NCBI RefSeq assembly: GCF_938030755.1
Contig: NZ_CALHIF010000022.1
Location: 17,254-81,253, forward strand
Length of the DNA: 64,000 nt
Origin: an uncultured Granulicatella sp.
GTDB taxonomy: Bacteria; Bacillota; Bacilli; Lactobacillales; Aerococcaceae
Direction of reading: 5' to 3'
Shown here: piece after piece, positions 34,275-44,587 of the stretch
Numbering within the stretch: the stretch's first letter is position 1
Layout of the letters: each line of letters opens with the position of its first letter
Notes under the pieces: generated by a model
Seen by the model: the letters and a program-made list of their open reading frames with translations, nothing else
What the model was told of the DNA's origin: nothing
Databases searched by the model: none
Made by a program: the position numbers and the translations under genes

Positions 34275-35466
34275 ACAAAAGATTCTTCAAATTGGAAAAG
34301 CAAAAAATGAACCGACCATCCTCACGCTGACGCGTAAAGAAATCAGTGAACTAGTTTTAGAGGGGATTGTCACGCTCTGTGTAGTATTTCTACTCTATCT
34401 CGGCATCTTAGTGATGATTAGTCAGTTAGTGAATGAGCCGGGAATCATTTCGATTCAATTCTCAGCAAGAGAAGTCCTGCAAATTGGCACGGATCAAATA
34501 TTGCTCTATAAAAATATCTTTACCATTACTTCCATTATTTTTGCGATTGCTTTTACCTATTGGAGATTAATGAGAAGATATCAACAAATGCAACTAAATC
34601 ATATTTTAGATGAACTGCATTTGATTGCAGAGGGAAGATACGATAGACGGATTCCATTCCAGTTAAGTGGAGATATGGGACAAGTTGTCAATAGTATTAA
34701 TCGACTGGTAGATTCGACGGTGAATGCTTTGGAAGAAGAACGTGCCATCGAAAAGTCAAAAGATGAATTGATTACAAACGTCTCACATGATATCCGAACG
34801 CCACTGACGTCCATCCTTGGATACTTAGGCTTGATTGTGAATCAGCCAAAGATTGATACGGATGATGCGAAGCGTTATGCAGAAATCGCATATTCAAAAG
34901 CCGAGCAAATGAAATTGCTGGTGGATGATTTGTTTGAATATACGACGAGTAGACCGAATGGTGCTCCGCTGCGACTGAACGATATTCCGATTGTGAATTT
35001 TCTGGAGCAAATTGCTGCGGACTTCGAACTAGAAGCCCAAAAACGTCATATGGCAATCGAAGTTTCCTCAGAAAACCGTGATGTGGTGCTGGAATTAGAT
35101 GCTGAAAAAATGGTACGTGTGATCAACAATTTGTTATCGAATGCCATTAAATACGGGCATGAAAATTCAACGATCTTAATAGAAGTGTTGAAGAAAGAGG
35201 GCGTCATTACAATTGCGGTTAGAAATGAAGGCGATCCGATTTCAAAAGAAGTATTGGATCAACTCTTTACAAGGTTCTATCGTGCAGAAGGGTCTCGTTC
35301 AAAAGAGACAGGTGGAACAGGGTTAGGCTTAGCGATTGCAGAAAACATCGTGCATTCTCATGGAGGAATCATGTTTGCTGAGTCGGAAAACGGACAAACG
35401 AGTTTCTATGTCTGTCTGCCAACTGAAAATCAAAGCTCTTTAAAAGAAATGACAAATAACAAATAA
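34261..35466 (+). CDS. Sensor histidine kinase (VanS-like)
   Basis: A 401-residue kinase with a TTG start overlapping the regulator gene. Two transmembrane helices (about 31-58 and 82-104) enclose a very short extracellular loop of about 25 residues, so it probably senses through its membrane part or a partner protein. A HAMP domain, HisKA with H176 (TNVSHDIRTPLTS) and an HATPase domain with GTGLGLAIAENIV follow. Confidence 0.9.
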   Translation: MKTNKQKILQIGKAKNEPTILTLTRKEISELVLEGIVTLCVVFLLYLGILVMISQLVNEPGIISIQFSAREVLQIGTDQILLYKNIFTITSIIFAIAFTYWRLMRRYQQMQLNHILDELHLIAEGRYDRRIPFQLSGDMGQVVNSINRLVDSTVNALEEERAIEKSKDELITNVSHDIRTPLTSILGYLGLIVNQPKIDTDDAKRYAEIAYSKAEQMKLLVDDLFEYTTSRPNGAPLRLNDIPIVNFLEQIAADFELEAQKRHMAIEVSSENRDVVLELDAEKMVRVINNLLSNAIKYGHENSTILIEVLKKEGVITIAVRNEGDPISKEVLDQLFTRFYRAEGSRSKETGGTGLGLAIAENIVHSHGGIMFAESENGQTSFYVCLPTENQSSLKEMTNNK

Positions 35467-35468
35467 AC

Positions 35469-35508
35469 ACCGAAAAGGATGGCTAAGTGCTTTCCTTTTC
35501 GGTTATTT
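35469..35508 (+). terminator. Terminator of the two-component operon
   Basis: ACCGAAAAGGA (35469-35479) pairs with TCCTTTTCGGT (35493-35503) followed by TATTTTTA. Confidence 0.88.
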
Positions 35509-35571
35509 TTATTCGCAAAAAAGGAAGATACTTGATACTATGACAAGAGACATTATGAGGGAGGATTCAAG

Positions 35572-36336
35572 ATGAAACTAGCAACATGGAATGTGAATGG
35601 CATTCGTTCTGTTTTAAATAAAGGAGCGCTTCAAGAATATGTGTTAGAGAGCAATCCAGATATTTTATGCCTGCAAGAGACAAAAGCGCAACAAGACCAA
35701 GTAGAACTGGGAATGGAATTTAGTGAATATGAGGTATTCTTCAATTCAGCTGTGAAAAAAGGCTACTCAGGAACAGCCATCTTTACGAAAGAAAAACCGT
35801 TATCTGTAGAATACGGAATTGGAATAGAAGAGCATGACCAAGAAGGGCGTGTGATTACAGCGGAATACGAGAAGTTCTATTTAGTGACGGTGTATACTCC
35901 AAACGCTAAACGTGACTTATCTCGTCTCGAGTACCGCCAGGTGTGGGAAGATGACTTCCTTGCTTTTATCAAAAAATTAGAAGAAAAGAAGCCGGTAATT
36001 TTCTGTGGAGACTTAAATGTGGCTCATAAAGAAATCGACTTGGCTAATCCAAAAACAAATACGATGAATGCAGGCTTTACAAAAGAAGAACGTGCAAAAT
36101 TTGATCAAGTCGTCAATAATGGCTTGGTGGATGCGTTCCGTTACTTGTATCCCGATACAGTGGGTGCCTACAGTTGGTGGAGTTACATGGGAGGAGCTCG
36201 TGCTCGAAATGTCGGATGGAGAATTGACTATTTTGTGATTTCACAACCACTAACAGCCCTCCTTCAAGAAGTAAAAATCCGAAGCGATGTCACCGGGAGC
36301 GATCATTGTCCTGTTGAAATGCAAATCAAATTGTAG
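35572..36336 (+). CDS. exoA: Exodeoxyribonuclease III / AP endonuclease
   Basis: A 254-residue enzyme of base-excision repair, cleaving at abasic sites. Catalytic motifs: ATWNVNGIRS, LCLQETKAQ, VYTPNAKRDLSRLEYR, GDLNVAHKEIDL and the C-terminal GSDHCPVEM. Length and motifs match Bacillus ExoA. Preceded by GGGAGGA and an ordinary promoter region. Confidence 0.96.
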   Translation: MKLATWNVNGIRSVLNKGALQEYVLESNPDILCLQETKAQQDQVELGMEFSEYEVFFNSAVKKGYSGTAIFTKEKPLSVEYGIGIEEHDQEGRVITAEYEKFYLVTVYTPNAKRDLSRLEYRQVWEDDFLAFIKKLEEKKPVIFCGDLNVAHKEIDLANPKTNTMNAGFTKEERAKFDQVVNNGLVDAFRYLYPDTVGAYSWWSYMGGARARNVGWRIDYFVISQPLTALLQEVKIRSDVTGSDHCPVEMQIKL

Positions 36337-36399
36337 AACATTTGTTCGTGTTATAGAAATTTGATACAATAGATGTATCAATTATAAAGAGGTATTCAA

Positions 36400-39243
36400 A
36401 TGGCAAAAGACCATATTATCGTGCATGGAGCACGATCTCATAATTTAAAAAACATAGATGTGAGTATTCCTCGTGATCAATTTGTTGTGATTACAGGATT
36501 ATCTGGTTCAGGGAAGAGTTCGTTAGCCTTCGACACTTTATACGCTGAAGGACAACGCCGTTATGTGGAGAGTCTGTCTGCGTATGCGCGTCAATTTTTA
36601 GGGCAAATGGACAAACCCGATGTAGATAGTATCGATGGCTTAAGTCCTGCGATTGCGATCGACCAAAAAACCACATCCAGAAACCCACGTTCAACAGTGG
36701 GAACGGTCACAGAAATTAATGATTATTTACGTTTATTATATGCGCGTGTTGGGAAACCAATCTGTCCAAATGATGGAACACCGATTGAAAGCCAATCTCT
36801 CGAGCAGATGGTCAATCGTGTGATGGAAATGCCCGAAAAAACAAAAATTCAAGTGCTTGCTCCTGTTGTGGTCCAAAAGAAAGGGGAGCATAAAAAAGTC
36901 TTTGAAAAAATTCAAAAAGATGGATATGTGCGTGTGCGCGTCGATGGCCAGATGCATGAAGTCACTGAAGAACTGAATTTAGAGAAGAACAAAAAGCATA
37001 ATATCGAAATCGTCGTGGACCGTATCGTGGTGAGTGATAAGAGTCGCTCTCGTTTGTTCGATTCGATTGAAGCAGCCCTTCGTTTAGCGGAGGGGTATGC
37101 CATTGTCGATGTGATTGGTGGGGAAGAACATCTCTTTAGTGAACACCATTCATGTCCGATTTGTGGATTTACAGTAGGCGAATTAGAGCCACGTCTTTTC
37201 TCCTTTAATGCGCCATTTGGAGCTTGTCCGGAATGTGATGGCCTTGGATCAAAACTAGAAGTGGACTTAGAATTAATTGTTCCGGATAAGAGTTTGACAT
37301 TGGAAGAAGGAGCGCTGGTTCCATGGAATCCTATTAGCTCCAACTACTATCCATCGATGCTCAGCCAATTTTGTGAGCAATTTAAGATTCCAATGAATAT
37401 TCCGTTTGAAAAATTGACACAGTCACAAGTCAATATGGTGCTGTATGGTTCTGGAGATGCTACTTTCCAATTCCATCATGAAAATGAATTTGGTGGAGTT
37501 CGAGATGTGGAAATCCCATTTGAAGGCGTGGCAGTGAATGTGGAACGCCGCTATCGTGAAACCAATAGTGATTTTACAAGAGAACAAATGCGCCAATATA
37601 TGACAGAATCCGCTTGTAAGACTTGTCATGGCTTCCGTTTAAATGAACAAGCCCTATCTGTCAAAGTAGGCGGAAAAAATATTAGTGAAGTCCTCTCTCT
37701 ATCTGTGGATGATGAGATTGACTTCTTCAAAGACTTAAACTTATCGGAGACAGATGAGCAAATCGCAGCTCCAATCTTAAAAGAAGTGAGCTCTCGTTTG
37801 AAATTCTTACGCAATGTCGGCTTACAATACTTAACATTAAGCCGTGCTGCTGGAACTTTATCAGGGGGAGAAGCGCAACGAATTCGTTTAGCAACGCAAA
37901 TCGGTTCTAATCTATCGGGAGTGCTCTATATTTTAGATGAGCCATCGATTGGACTTCACCAACGCGACAATGACCGCTTAATCGAGTCATTGAAGAGCAT
38001 GCGAGACCTTGGAAATACCTTGATTGTGGTAGAACATGACGAAGACACGATGCGTGCAGCGGACTACTTAATTGATATTGGTCCAGGTGCGGGTGAATTC
38101 GGTGGCGAGATTATCGCTGCAGGAACTCCAAAAGAAGTGGAGAAGAATCCAAAATCACTCACCGGTCAATATTTAGCTGGCAAGAAATACATTCCAGTCC
38201 CAAGCGAACGCCGCAGGGAAGATAAGGGTTGGATCCACTTAAAAGGCGCTGCAGAAAATAACTTACGTGGCATCGATGTGGATGTGCCACTTGGACGCTT
38301 TGTGGCCGTTACAGGGGTATCGGGTTCTGGTAAGAGCTCACTTGTCAACAGCGTATTGAAGAAAGCTTTAGCGCGTGAGATTACACGTACGAAGGAAAAA
38401 CCAGGGAAGTTCAAGAGCATTTCTGGATTTGAAAATCTCGATAAGATTATCGATATCGACCAAAGCCCAATCGGAAGAACCCCTCGAAGCAATCCAGCGA
38501 CGTATACGGGTGTATTCGATGATATTCGTGATTTATTCGCAACCACAAATGAAGCGAAAATCCGCGGATATAAGAAAGGGCGCTTCAGTTTTAACGTGAA
38601 GGGTGGACGATGCGAATCTTGTAAAGGGGACGGCATTCTGAAAATCGAAATGCATTTCCTACCAGACGTATATGTGCCGTGTGAAGTTTGCCATGGAACG
38701 CGTTATAACTCTGAAACGCTCGAAGTGAAATACAAAGGAAAGAGTATCGCGGATATTCTTCAATTGACCGTTGATGAAGCGGTAGAATTCTTCCAAGCCG
38801 TACCAAAAATCAAACGCAAATTACAAACGATTAAGGATGTTGGACTTGGCTATGTCACACTTGGGCAATCTGCCACAACGCTCTCTGGAGGAGAAGCACA
38901 ACGGATGAAGTTAGCCAGCGAACTCCAACGTGTTTCAACAGGAAATACGTTCTACGTGCTTGATGAACCAACGACAGGACTACATACGGATGATATCGCA
39001 CGTCTGCTTGAAGTATTGAATCGTTTAGTAGAAGCTGGAAATACCGTGCTTGTCATCGAACATAACTTAGATGTGATTAAGACCGCTGACTATATCATTG
39101 ATATGGGACCAGAAGGCGGTAGCGGTGGTGGTCTTGTCATTGCGACAGGCACGCCAGAAGAAGTGGCGAAAGATAAAAACAGTCACACAGGTCGTTATTT
39201 AAAACGCGCTTTAGAAGCAGCCGACTCTCATAACAAGAAGTAG
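36400..39243 (+). CDS. uvrA: Excinuclease ABC subunit A
   Basis: A 947-residue damage-recognition ATPase of nucleotide-excision repair. Two ABC modules are seen: Walker [10 protein letters not shown] near residue 33 and GVSGSGKSS near 643, with signatures [12 protein letters not shown] and [12 protein letters not shown]. Two zinc modules are present (CPICGF...CPEC and CESCKGDG...CEVCHG). uvrB, usually adjacent in Firmicutes, is not in the window. Confidence 0.98.
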   Translation: MAKDHIIVHGARSHNLKNIDVSIPRDQFVVITGLSGSGKSSLAFDTLYAEGQRRYVESLSAYARQFLGQMDKPDVDSIDGLSPAIAIDQKTTSRNPRSTVGTVTEINDYLRLLYARVGKPICPNDGTPIESQSLEQMVNRVMEMPEKTKIQVLAPVVVQKKGEHKKVFEKIQKDGYVRVRVDGQMHEVTEELNLEKNKKHNIEIVVDRIVVSDKSRSRLFDSIEAALRLAEGYAIVDVIGGEEHLFSEHHSCPICGFTVGELEPRLFSFNAPFGACPECDGLGSKLEVDLELIVPDKSLTLEEGALVPWNPISSNYYPSMLSQFCEQFKIPMNIPFEKLTQSQVNMVLYGSGDATFQFHHENEFGGVRDVEIPFEGVAVNVERRYRETNSDFTREQMRQYMTESACKTCHGFRLNEQALSVKVGGKNISEVLSLSVDDEIDFFKDLNLSETDEQIAAPILKEVSSRLKFLRNVGLQYLTLSRAAGTLSGGEAQRIRLATQIGSNLSGVLYILDEPSIGLHQRDNDRLIESLKSMRDLGNTLIVVEHDEDTMRAADYLIDIGPGAGEFGGEIIAAGTPKEVEKNPKSLTGQYLAGKKYIPVPSERRREDKGWIHLKGAAENNLRGIDVDVPLGRFVAVTGVSGSGKSSLVNSVLKKALAREITRTKEKPGKFKSISGFENLDKIIDIDQSPIGRTPRSNPATYTGVFDDIRDLFATTNEAKIRGYKKGRFSFNVKGGRCESCKGDGILKIEMHFLPDVYVPCEVCHGTRYNSETLEVKYKGKSIADILQLTVDEAVEFFQAVPKIKRKLQTIKDVGLGYVTLGQSATTLSGGEAQRMKLASELQRVSTGNTFYVLDEPTTGLHTDDIARLLEVLNRLVEAGNTVLVIEHNLDVIKTADYIIDMGPEGGSGGGLVIATGTPEEVAKDKNSHTGRYLKRALEAADSHNKK

Positions 39244-39321
39244 AAAATTGCTAGAAGAGATAGTTTGAAGAAGTTAGTTATGCTATACTCAACATAGATC
39301 ATTTCTCAGGGGGAAACTTGA

Positions 39322-39990
39322 ATGAACATGAAAGAATTAGTCGGCAAGAAAGCCGCAGAATATGTAGAAAGTGGAATGACGGTTGGATTAGGAACTGGTT
39401 CGACAGCCTACTATTTTGTGGAAGAAATCGGTCGCCGAGTAAAAGAAGAAGGACTTGAAATCGTGGGAGTAACGACTTCTTTAGCAACGAAGAAACAAGC
39501 AGAAGCGCTTGGAATTCCATTGAAGAGCGTGGATGAAGTGGATTATATCGACGTCACAATCGATGGCGCAGACGAAATCGCTCCTGATTTTTCAGGAATC
39601 AAAGGGGGCGGCGGTGCGTTATTATTCGAAAAAATCGTTGCCGAGCAATCAAAGAGTGTCATCTGGATTGTAGACGAATCAAAAATGGTCGACTACTTAG
39701 GTCGTTTCCCATTACCAGTCGAAGTGGTGCCTTATGGTTCAGAACAATTATTCAAACGTTTTGAAGCGCTAGGATACAAACCAACGTTCCGCGAACGCGA
39801 CGGAGAACGCTACTTAACCGATAGCAAAAACTACATTATCGACTTGGATGTCTATCCAATTAAAGACCCAATCGCATTTGGAGAAAAAATCAAAGGCATG
39901 ACAGGTGTGGTAGAGCAAGGACTCTTCACAAACATGACAGATATCGTGCTTGTAGGAACTCCTGATGGGGTTGTCGTAAAACAATTCTAA
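39322..39990 (+). CDS. rpiA: Ribose-5-phosphate isomerase A
   Basis: A 222-residue enzyme interconverting ribose 5-phosphate and ribulose 5-phosphate. Family motifs are [38 protein letters not shown] and the C-terminal [10 protein letters not shown]. Ribosome binding site AGGGGG. It precedes a terminator and the YeiH-type gene. Confidence 0.97.
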   Translation: MNMKELVGKKAAEYVESGMTVGLGTGSTAYYFVEEIGRRVKEEGLEIVGVTTSLATKKQAEALGIPLKSVDEVDYIDVTIDGADEIAPDFSGIKGGGGALLFEKIVAEQSKSVIWIVDESKMVDYLGRFPLPVEVVPYGSEQLFKRFEALGYKPTFRERDGERYLTDSKNYIIDLDVYPIKDPIAFGEKIKGMTGVVEQGLFTNMTDIVLVGTPDGVVVKQF

Positions 39991-39995
39991 AAAAT

Positions 39996-40038
39996 AACCG
40001 CTTAGAGTCAGCATGGATGCGTGATTCTAAGCGGTTTT
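39996..40038 (+). terminator. rpiA terminator
   Basis: AACCGCTTAGA (39996-40006) pairs with TCTAAGCGGTT (40026-40036), followed by T5. Confidence 0.88.
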
Positions 40039-40170
40039 TGATCGGAGTAAACCGTGTCGAATTGCACACGGTTAATTTTAAAGGATGATGCACTTTTTCA
40101 ATTTGTGTTCGAAAATCAAGGCGGAGTGTGCTATACTAGTAAAGATTTAGTATTGAAAGGATCTGATAAA

Positions 40171-41157
40171 ATGTCATCATTCATGGAAAAAAGAAAAGGA
40201 TTGCTGTGTACATTTGCTATAGCGGTTGTCTCAGTCATGCTCGATAAGCTATTCCCAATCATCGGGAGTGCGGTATTTGCTATTATTTTAGGGATGGTCT
40301 TGAACCAATTTTGGAAAATTCCAAGTGATTTTAGACCGGGAATCAATTATTCAGCGAAAAAATTATTAAATTACTCTATTATCGCACTAGGATTTACAAT
40401 GTCATTTGCGCAAGTGAGCCAAACAGGTGCTTCATCATTCCCAGTGTCGATTGTGACCATCTTGATTGCGTTTCTAACAGCGCTACTTGTAGGAAATTTC
40501 TTCAAATTGTCTCGTCCGCTGAAGATTCTTGTTGGATTTGGGACTGCGATTTGCGGGGGCTCTGCGATTGCGGCAGCTTCACCGATTATTAAAGCAGAAG
40601 ATGATGAGGTCGCGTTGTCGATTTCAACTATTTTCCTATTCAACGTCGTCGCGGTATTCCTATTCCCGTTTTTAGGGCACTTGATGAACATGGACGCGTC
40701 GCAATTCGGACTTTTCGCAGGAACAGCAATTAACGATACATCAAGCGTGGTCGCAGCCGGTGCCAGTTATAGTGCGGAAGCCCTAGAAATCGCGACAATC
40801 GTAAAACTTACTCGTGCGTTGATGATTGTTCCAGCGTGTCTGGTATTATCATTCATCGAAGCACGTCGCATGAAACAAGAAGGACAAAGCGTTCAATGGA
40901 AGAAAATCGTGCCAATGTTTATCATCTGGTTTATGGTCGCTTCCATCATTACAAGTGTGGGATTATTCCCAAGTTTCCTTGTACCGTATGCAAAATTAGC
41001 GTCTAACTGGTTGATGGCGATGGCATTAGCAGGTATCGGAATGCAAGTATCCTTCCAACACTTCAAAGAAGCAGGGGCAAAACCAATCTTAACCGGTTTA
41101 GCTACTTGGTTTATGGTGACTGTCACTAGCTTAATCATGCAGTACTTCGTTTTATAG
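40171..41157 (+). CDS. YeiH-family putative sulfate/organic anion exporter
   Basis: A 328-residue membrane protein with about ten helices and the family motifs LNYSIIALGFTMSF, FGTAICGGSAIAAASP and AGTAINDTSSVVAAG. The open frame begins 39 codons earlier, but TGAAAGGA precedes the ATG at 40171 (MSSFMEKRKG), and the extra sequence contains the likely promoter (TATACT at 40132). Transport of sulfite or sulfate-like anions has been proposed for the family; substrate here unknown. Confidence 0.85.
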   Translation: MSSFMEKRKGLLCTFAIAVVSVMLDKLFPIIGSAVFAIILGMVLNQFWKIPSDFRPGINYSAKKLLNYSIIALGFTMSFAQVSQTGASSFPVSIVTILIAFLTALLVGNFFKLSRPLKILVGFGTAICGGSAIAAASPIIKAEDDEVALSISTIFLFNVVAVFLFPFLGHLMNMDASQFGLFAGTAINDTSSVVAAGASYSAEALEIATIVKLTRALMIVPACLVLSFIEARRMKQEGQSVQWKKIVPMFIIWFMVASIITSVGLFPSFLVPYAKLASNWLMAMALAGIGMQVSFQHFKEAGAKPILTGLATWFMVTVTSLIMQYFVL

Positions 41158-41169
41158 AAAGGACGCGGT

Positions 41170-41361
41170 ATGAAAAGATTATTGGGACTCGGGTTTTGGA
41201 TTAGTGCCTTGTACTTTTTCTTATATACGAAAATTCCAGCGCTACAAGCCTTCGTGAATACACCAGTAGGGCCGTATGTGCATGTCGCGATGGTTGTTTT
41301 ACTCATCGTGGGGATTTTCTTCTACGTACTGCGCATTATCCATTACTTATTTTTCCCATAG
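41170..41361 (+). CDS. Small two-helix membrane protein
   Basis: A 63-residue hydrophobic protein with two predicted transmembrane helices (about 5-22 and 36-60). It starts 12 bases after the YeiH gene with its own GAAAGGA site, so it is co-transcribed. I do not recognise a family; it may be an accessory to the transporter. Confidence 0.7.
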   Translation: MKRLLGLGFWISALYFFLYTKIPALQAFVNTPVGPYVHVAMVVLLIVGIFFYVLRIIHYLFFP

Positions 41362-41368
41362 AAATAGA

Positions 41369-41397
41369 AAACAGCTTAGGCATTGCCTAAGCTGTTT
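41369..41397. terminator. Bidirectional terminator between the YeiH operon and fni
   Basis: AAACAGCTTAGGC (41369-41381) pairs perfectly with GCCTAAGCTGTTT (41385-41397); T-rich right flank. Confidence 0.9.
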
Positions 41398-41403
41398 TTG
41401 TTT

Positions 41404-42468
41404 TTAACGTTGTGCAAGATGTTTCCAATCAATCCCGCGGGCATCACACCAGTTTTGGATGTTTGGTGCGACCACGATAGGAGCTTGTTGGAGACTAGAA
41501 ATACTATCCGCACCGACAAGCGTTAAGATCGTTGTCAGTTGCTCTTTCCATGTTTGAACAGTAGTAATGGCGTCTGGAAGGGAGTCGTCTTTCCGTACGA
41601 GATGCAACATTTCACCAGACAATCCGACAAGGCTAGCTCCTAGAGCGAAGCATTTGGCCATGTCGAGTGGCGTCTTCACACCGCCGGAAGCGATGATTGG
41701 GGTGCGGCTTCCTTGGGCTTCCATGAGCGATGTCAAGGTCGTTTGCCCCCAGTCTTCTAGGAAATCGAGTTTATCTTCTTTGCGACGGCCGTTTTCGATT
41801 TTGGCAAAATTCGTACCGCCTGTACCGCTAATATCGATTGCAGCAACTCCGATACTCTCTAGTTGCGCGATGGCTTCACGGCTAAATCCGAATCCGACTT
41901 CTTTGACGATAACGGGAACGTCACTCGCTTTGACAATTTCTTCGATGTTTTTAAGCCAGTTGCTAAAGACGCGGTCTCCTTCTGGCATCACGAGTTCTTG
42001 TGCACGGTTGACGTGAATTTGAATGGCGTTTGCTTCGATGATGTCGACAGCGCGTTTAGCGGCCTCAGCATCGTAATGTGCCCCAAGGTTTGCGAAGAGG
42101 ATTCCATTTGGATTTTCTTGGCGAATCACCTTGAAGCTTTCCACACTTTCAGGAAACTTCATCGCGATGCTCATCGAACCTGTCGCCATTGCCATGCCTG
42201 TTTCACGAGCCAAGATGGCTAAGCGCTGGTTTAACGCAGTCGTGAGTGGGCTACCACCCGTGATGGCGTTGATGAAGAATGGAACGTCAAAGGTTAGTCC
42301 AGCAAGCTTGGTCTGAAGTGACACATCTGCCACATCAACGGTTGTGAAGGGATGATGCACAAAGCGTGTTTCCACAAACTCGGGAGCGCTCGCTGCACGA
42401 TATTGCTGGTTTGCATGACCTACATGTTCGTCCTTTCGATTCATTTGTTGTTGAAATAAATCCATCAT
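41404..42468 (-). CDS. fni: Type 2 isopentenyl-diphosphate delta-isomerase
   Basis: A 354-residue FMN- and NADPH-dependent isomerase converting IPP to DMAPP. The family N-terminus NRKDEHVGHA, TGGSPLTTALNQRLAILA, VKEVGFGFSREA, DISGTGGTNFAKIEN and the FMN phosphate-binding segment ASGGVKTPLDMAKCFALGA are present. Last gene of the minus-strand mevalonate operon, nine bases after mvaK2. Confidence 0.96.
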   Translation of the reverse strand: MMDLFQQQMNRKDEHVGHANQQYRAASAPEFVETRFVHHPFTTVDVADVSLQTKLAGLTFDVPFFINAITGGSPLTTALNQRLAILARETGMAMATGSMSIAMKFPESVESFKVIRQENPNGILFANLGAHYDAEAAKRAVDIIEANAIQIHVNRAQELVMPEGDRVFSNWLKNIEEIVKASDVPVIVKEVGFGFSREAIAQLESIGVAAIDISGTGGTNFAKIENGRRKEDKLDFLEDWGQTTLTSLMEAQGSRTPIIASGGVKTPLDMAKCFALGASLVGLSGEMLHLVRKDDSLPDAITTVQTWKEQLTTILTLVGADSISSLQQAPIVVAPNIQNWCDARGIDWKHLAQR

Positions 42469-42477
42469 TAATCTCCT

Positions 42478-43560
42478 TTACCAGGCTTCGGCGATAGAAA
42501 GCGGAAGCACTTGAATTTGAGCCTTGGCCCATTGAGTTTCAATTTGTTGTCTTTGAGTTTCGTTTTGTGTAAAACAAATGCCGCAGTCGCCACCACCAGC
42601 GCCAGATGTTTTTGCACAGGCACCATTTTGTTCAGCGATGTCGCAGAGTGTTTGTAGTGCTGGCGTTTCGATTTCCAGCTGCATCACTTGTGCAAATTCA
42701 TTTAAGAGTGCACGGTTCGCACGGATGCCTTCCTGTAAGGCAGCGATGTCTTGTTGGCTCCAAGCGTTTTGTAGACCTTGAACGATGGCGTAACTTTTTG
42801 CAAGAAATTCTTTGTAAGAGGCGCTATCGGTTGCCACTTTCCGTTTTTTCTCAGTGGCTTGAATGAGTGAATCTGTGATAGCGACTTGTCCTGTCCATCC
42901 TACTAAGAGGGTGAAGTTTGGGATTTCTGGAAGGGGCAGGGTGGTGAGGTCTTTCCAGACAGCATCACAAATGTTTTTAATAGTTTTATTTTGTAATTGT
43001 TCGAGTAAATCGCTTCGGTCCGGGCTAGTGTAATACACCATTCCTCTAAAAGAAGAGGCGGCGATATCGCCAAAAGATCCACGTTGGGATAAGCGGAGAT
43101 TCGTTAACACACTCAGTTTATAGACGAGTAGTGGAGTGCGTGGAGTCTCGTAGAAATCAAGAACGGCTTGAATCGTTGCGACCACAACGGCACCACTCGA
43201 ACCGAGTCCGTATTTAATACCACGCTTAGCGTCATCGAGCTCACTCGTGATCGAAAGCGAGTAGAGGGTGTTTGTATGTTTCCCAGTTTCTCGAACATAT
43301 TGTTCTGCGACCAGAATCGCTTCTTCGACTAGTTTATAGGGATGCTCTCCTTTTGCACGGAATAGTTCCCCTTCGCGAGTCCATTCCACAACGATGTCTG
43401 AATTTTGCGTAGAGGTTAAACTTCCTACACTACTAGCTTCGTTGATTGTGACGATTAAGTAGCGCGACACAGCTGCAATAATGGCACCGTGTCCGGGTTC
43501 GACAACCGCATATTCTCCTGCAATAAAGAGTTTACCGGGAGCTTTTGAAGTAATCGTCAC
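42478..43560 (-). CDS. mvaK2: Phosphomevalonate kinase
   Basis: A 360-residue GHMP kinase that phosphorylates phosphomevalonate. It has the N-terminal motif APGKLFIAGEYAVVEPG, ATP loop KYGLGSSGAVVVA and C-terminal KTSGAGGGDCGI. The open frame begins at a GTG at 43587, inside mvaD. I prefer the GTG at 43560, which has GAAGGGAAG upstream and starts MTITSKAPGK four bases after the mvaD stop. Confidence 0.95.
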   Translation of the reverse strand: MTITSKAPGKLFIAGEYAVVEPGHGAIIAAVSRYLIVTINEASSVGSLTSTQNSDIVVEWTREGELFRAKGEHPYKLVEEAILVAEQYVRETGKHTNTLYSLSITSELDDAKRGIKYGLGSSGAVVVATIQAVLDFYETPRTPLLVYKLSVLTNLRLSQRGSFGDIAASSFRGMVYYTSPDRSDLLEQLQNKTIKNICDAVWKDLTTLPLPEIPNFTLLVGWTGQVAITDSLIQATEKKRKVATDSASYKEFLAKSYAIVQGLQNAWSQQDIAALQEGIRANRALLNEFAQVMQLEIETPALQTLCDIAEQNGACAKTSGAGGGDCGICFTQNETQRQQIETQWAKAQIQVLPLSIAEAW

Positions 43561-43564
43561 GCGC

Positions 43565-44587
43565 TCACTTCCCTTCAAAAGTCGCACGAGAAGCGTTCCA
43601 TTCGTCTTCTGTCAATGTACGAATGCCTTCTCCTGGAAGCGTAGGAATGAGTTTTTCACTCGGGAATACTTTGCCAAGCTCTTCCAGAATCGCAGGTATA
43701 TCACTCGCCTTGCAGATGACTTTAACGTTTGGACCAGCATCCATCGTGAAGTAGGCCGGAATGCCTCGTTTTTCTCGAATCGTGCGAATGGTTTGTTGGG
43801 CGATAATACTCTCCGGTTCGAAATAACAGAATGGAGGATTGCTTGCCAGCATCGTAGCGTGCATTTTCATGCCGTTAAATTCCGCAATAGAGCCGATACG
43901 ATGAATGTCGCGGTCCTTGATGGCCTCTTTAATGTCGGCTAAATCGGTTGCCGCAGAAGTGACCCAACCTTCATAAAATGGTGAAGTAGAAACAGTCAAT
44001 TCCATGCCAGCACGACTTGAAATCTTCTTCTCGGCCGCACTCACGACGATAATAATCATCCCGATGTCAAACTTCGCATCGTCCACGGGAATCGCCATAC
44101 TGTTCTCGTTGGAGTCTCCTTTATTCCATTCGACAAATCCGCCAAATAAACTACGAGTAGCGCTGCCACTTCCACGACGCGCGTAAGTCGATAGTTTTTG
44201 AGCAGGCATGTTAAGACCGGTTGCCTCGTTCATCGCCCCAGCAAGTGCCGCAAAGGCGGAAGCAGAGCTCGCAAGACCTGCTGCAGTTGGGACAAAATTC
44301 AAGCTCTCGACGCGAGCACGACGCGAGTCTCCCGTTTCAGCGCGGAACAAGTCTAAGAAGCGCGTGATTTTAGCGGTCGCCGCTTCGTCTTGTTTGGCGC
44401 CATTGAGATAGAACTCGTCTTCCGTTAACGTATCGCTGAGTTCGACTTTTGTATCGGTATAAAAGGCTTCAAGGGTTAAAGAGAGGCTACTATTCATCGG
44501 AATGAAAAGTTCTTTATTTTCTTTTCCCCAATATTTAATCAGTGCGATATTCGTATGCGCACGCGTCATTCCAATCGATGTGGTCAT
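43565..44587 (-). CDS. mvaD: Diphosphomevalonate decarboxylase
   Basis: A 340-residue GHMP-family enzyme making isopentenyl diphosphate. Signatures: HTNIALIKYWGK, SLNFVPTAAGLASSASAFAALA and YFTMDAGPNVKV. The start ATG at 44587 overlaps the mvaK1 stop codon (TAATG), and AAGGAGAAGAG precedes it. The longer open frame upstream is inside mvaK1 and is not used. Confidence 0.96.
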   Translation of the reverse strand: MTTSIGMTRAHTNIALIKYWGKENKELFIPMNSSLSLTLEAFYTDTKVELSDTLTEDEFYLNGAKQDEAATAKITRFLDLFRAETGDSRRARVESLNFVPTAAGLASSASAFAALAGAMNEATGLNMPAQKLSTYARRGSGSATRSLFGGFVEWNKGDSNENSMAIPVDDAKFDIGMIIIVVSAAEKKISSRAGMELTVSTSPFYEGWVTSAATDLADIKEAIKDRDIHRIGSIAEFNGMKMHATMLASNPPFCYFEPESIIAQQTIRTIREKRGIPAYFTMDAGPNVKVICKASDIPAILEELGKVFPSEKLIPTLPGEGIRTLTEDEWNASRATFEGK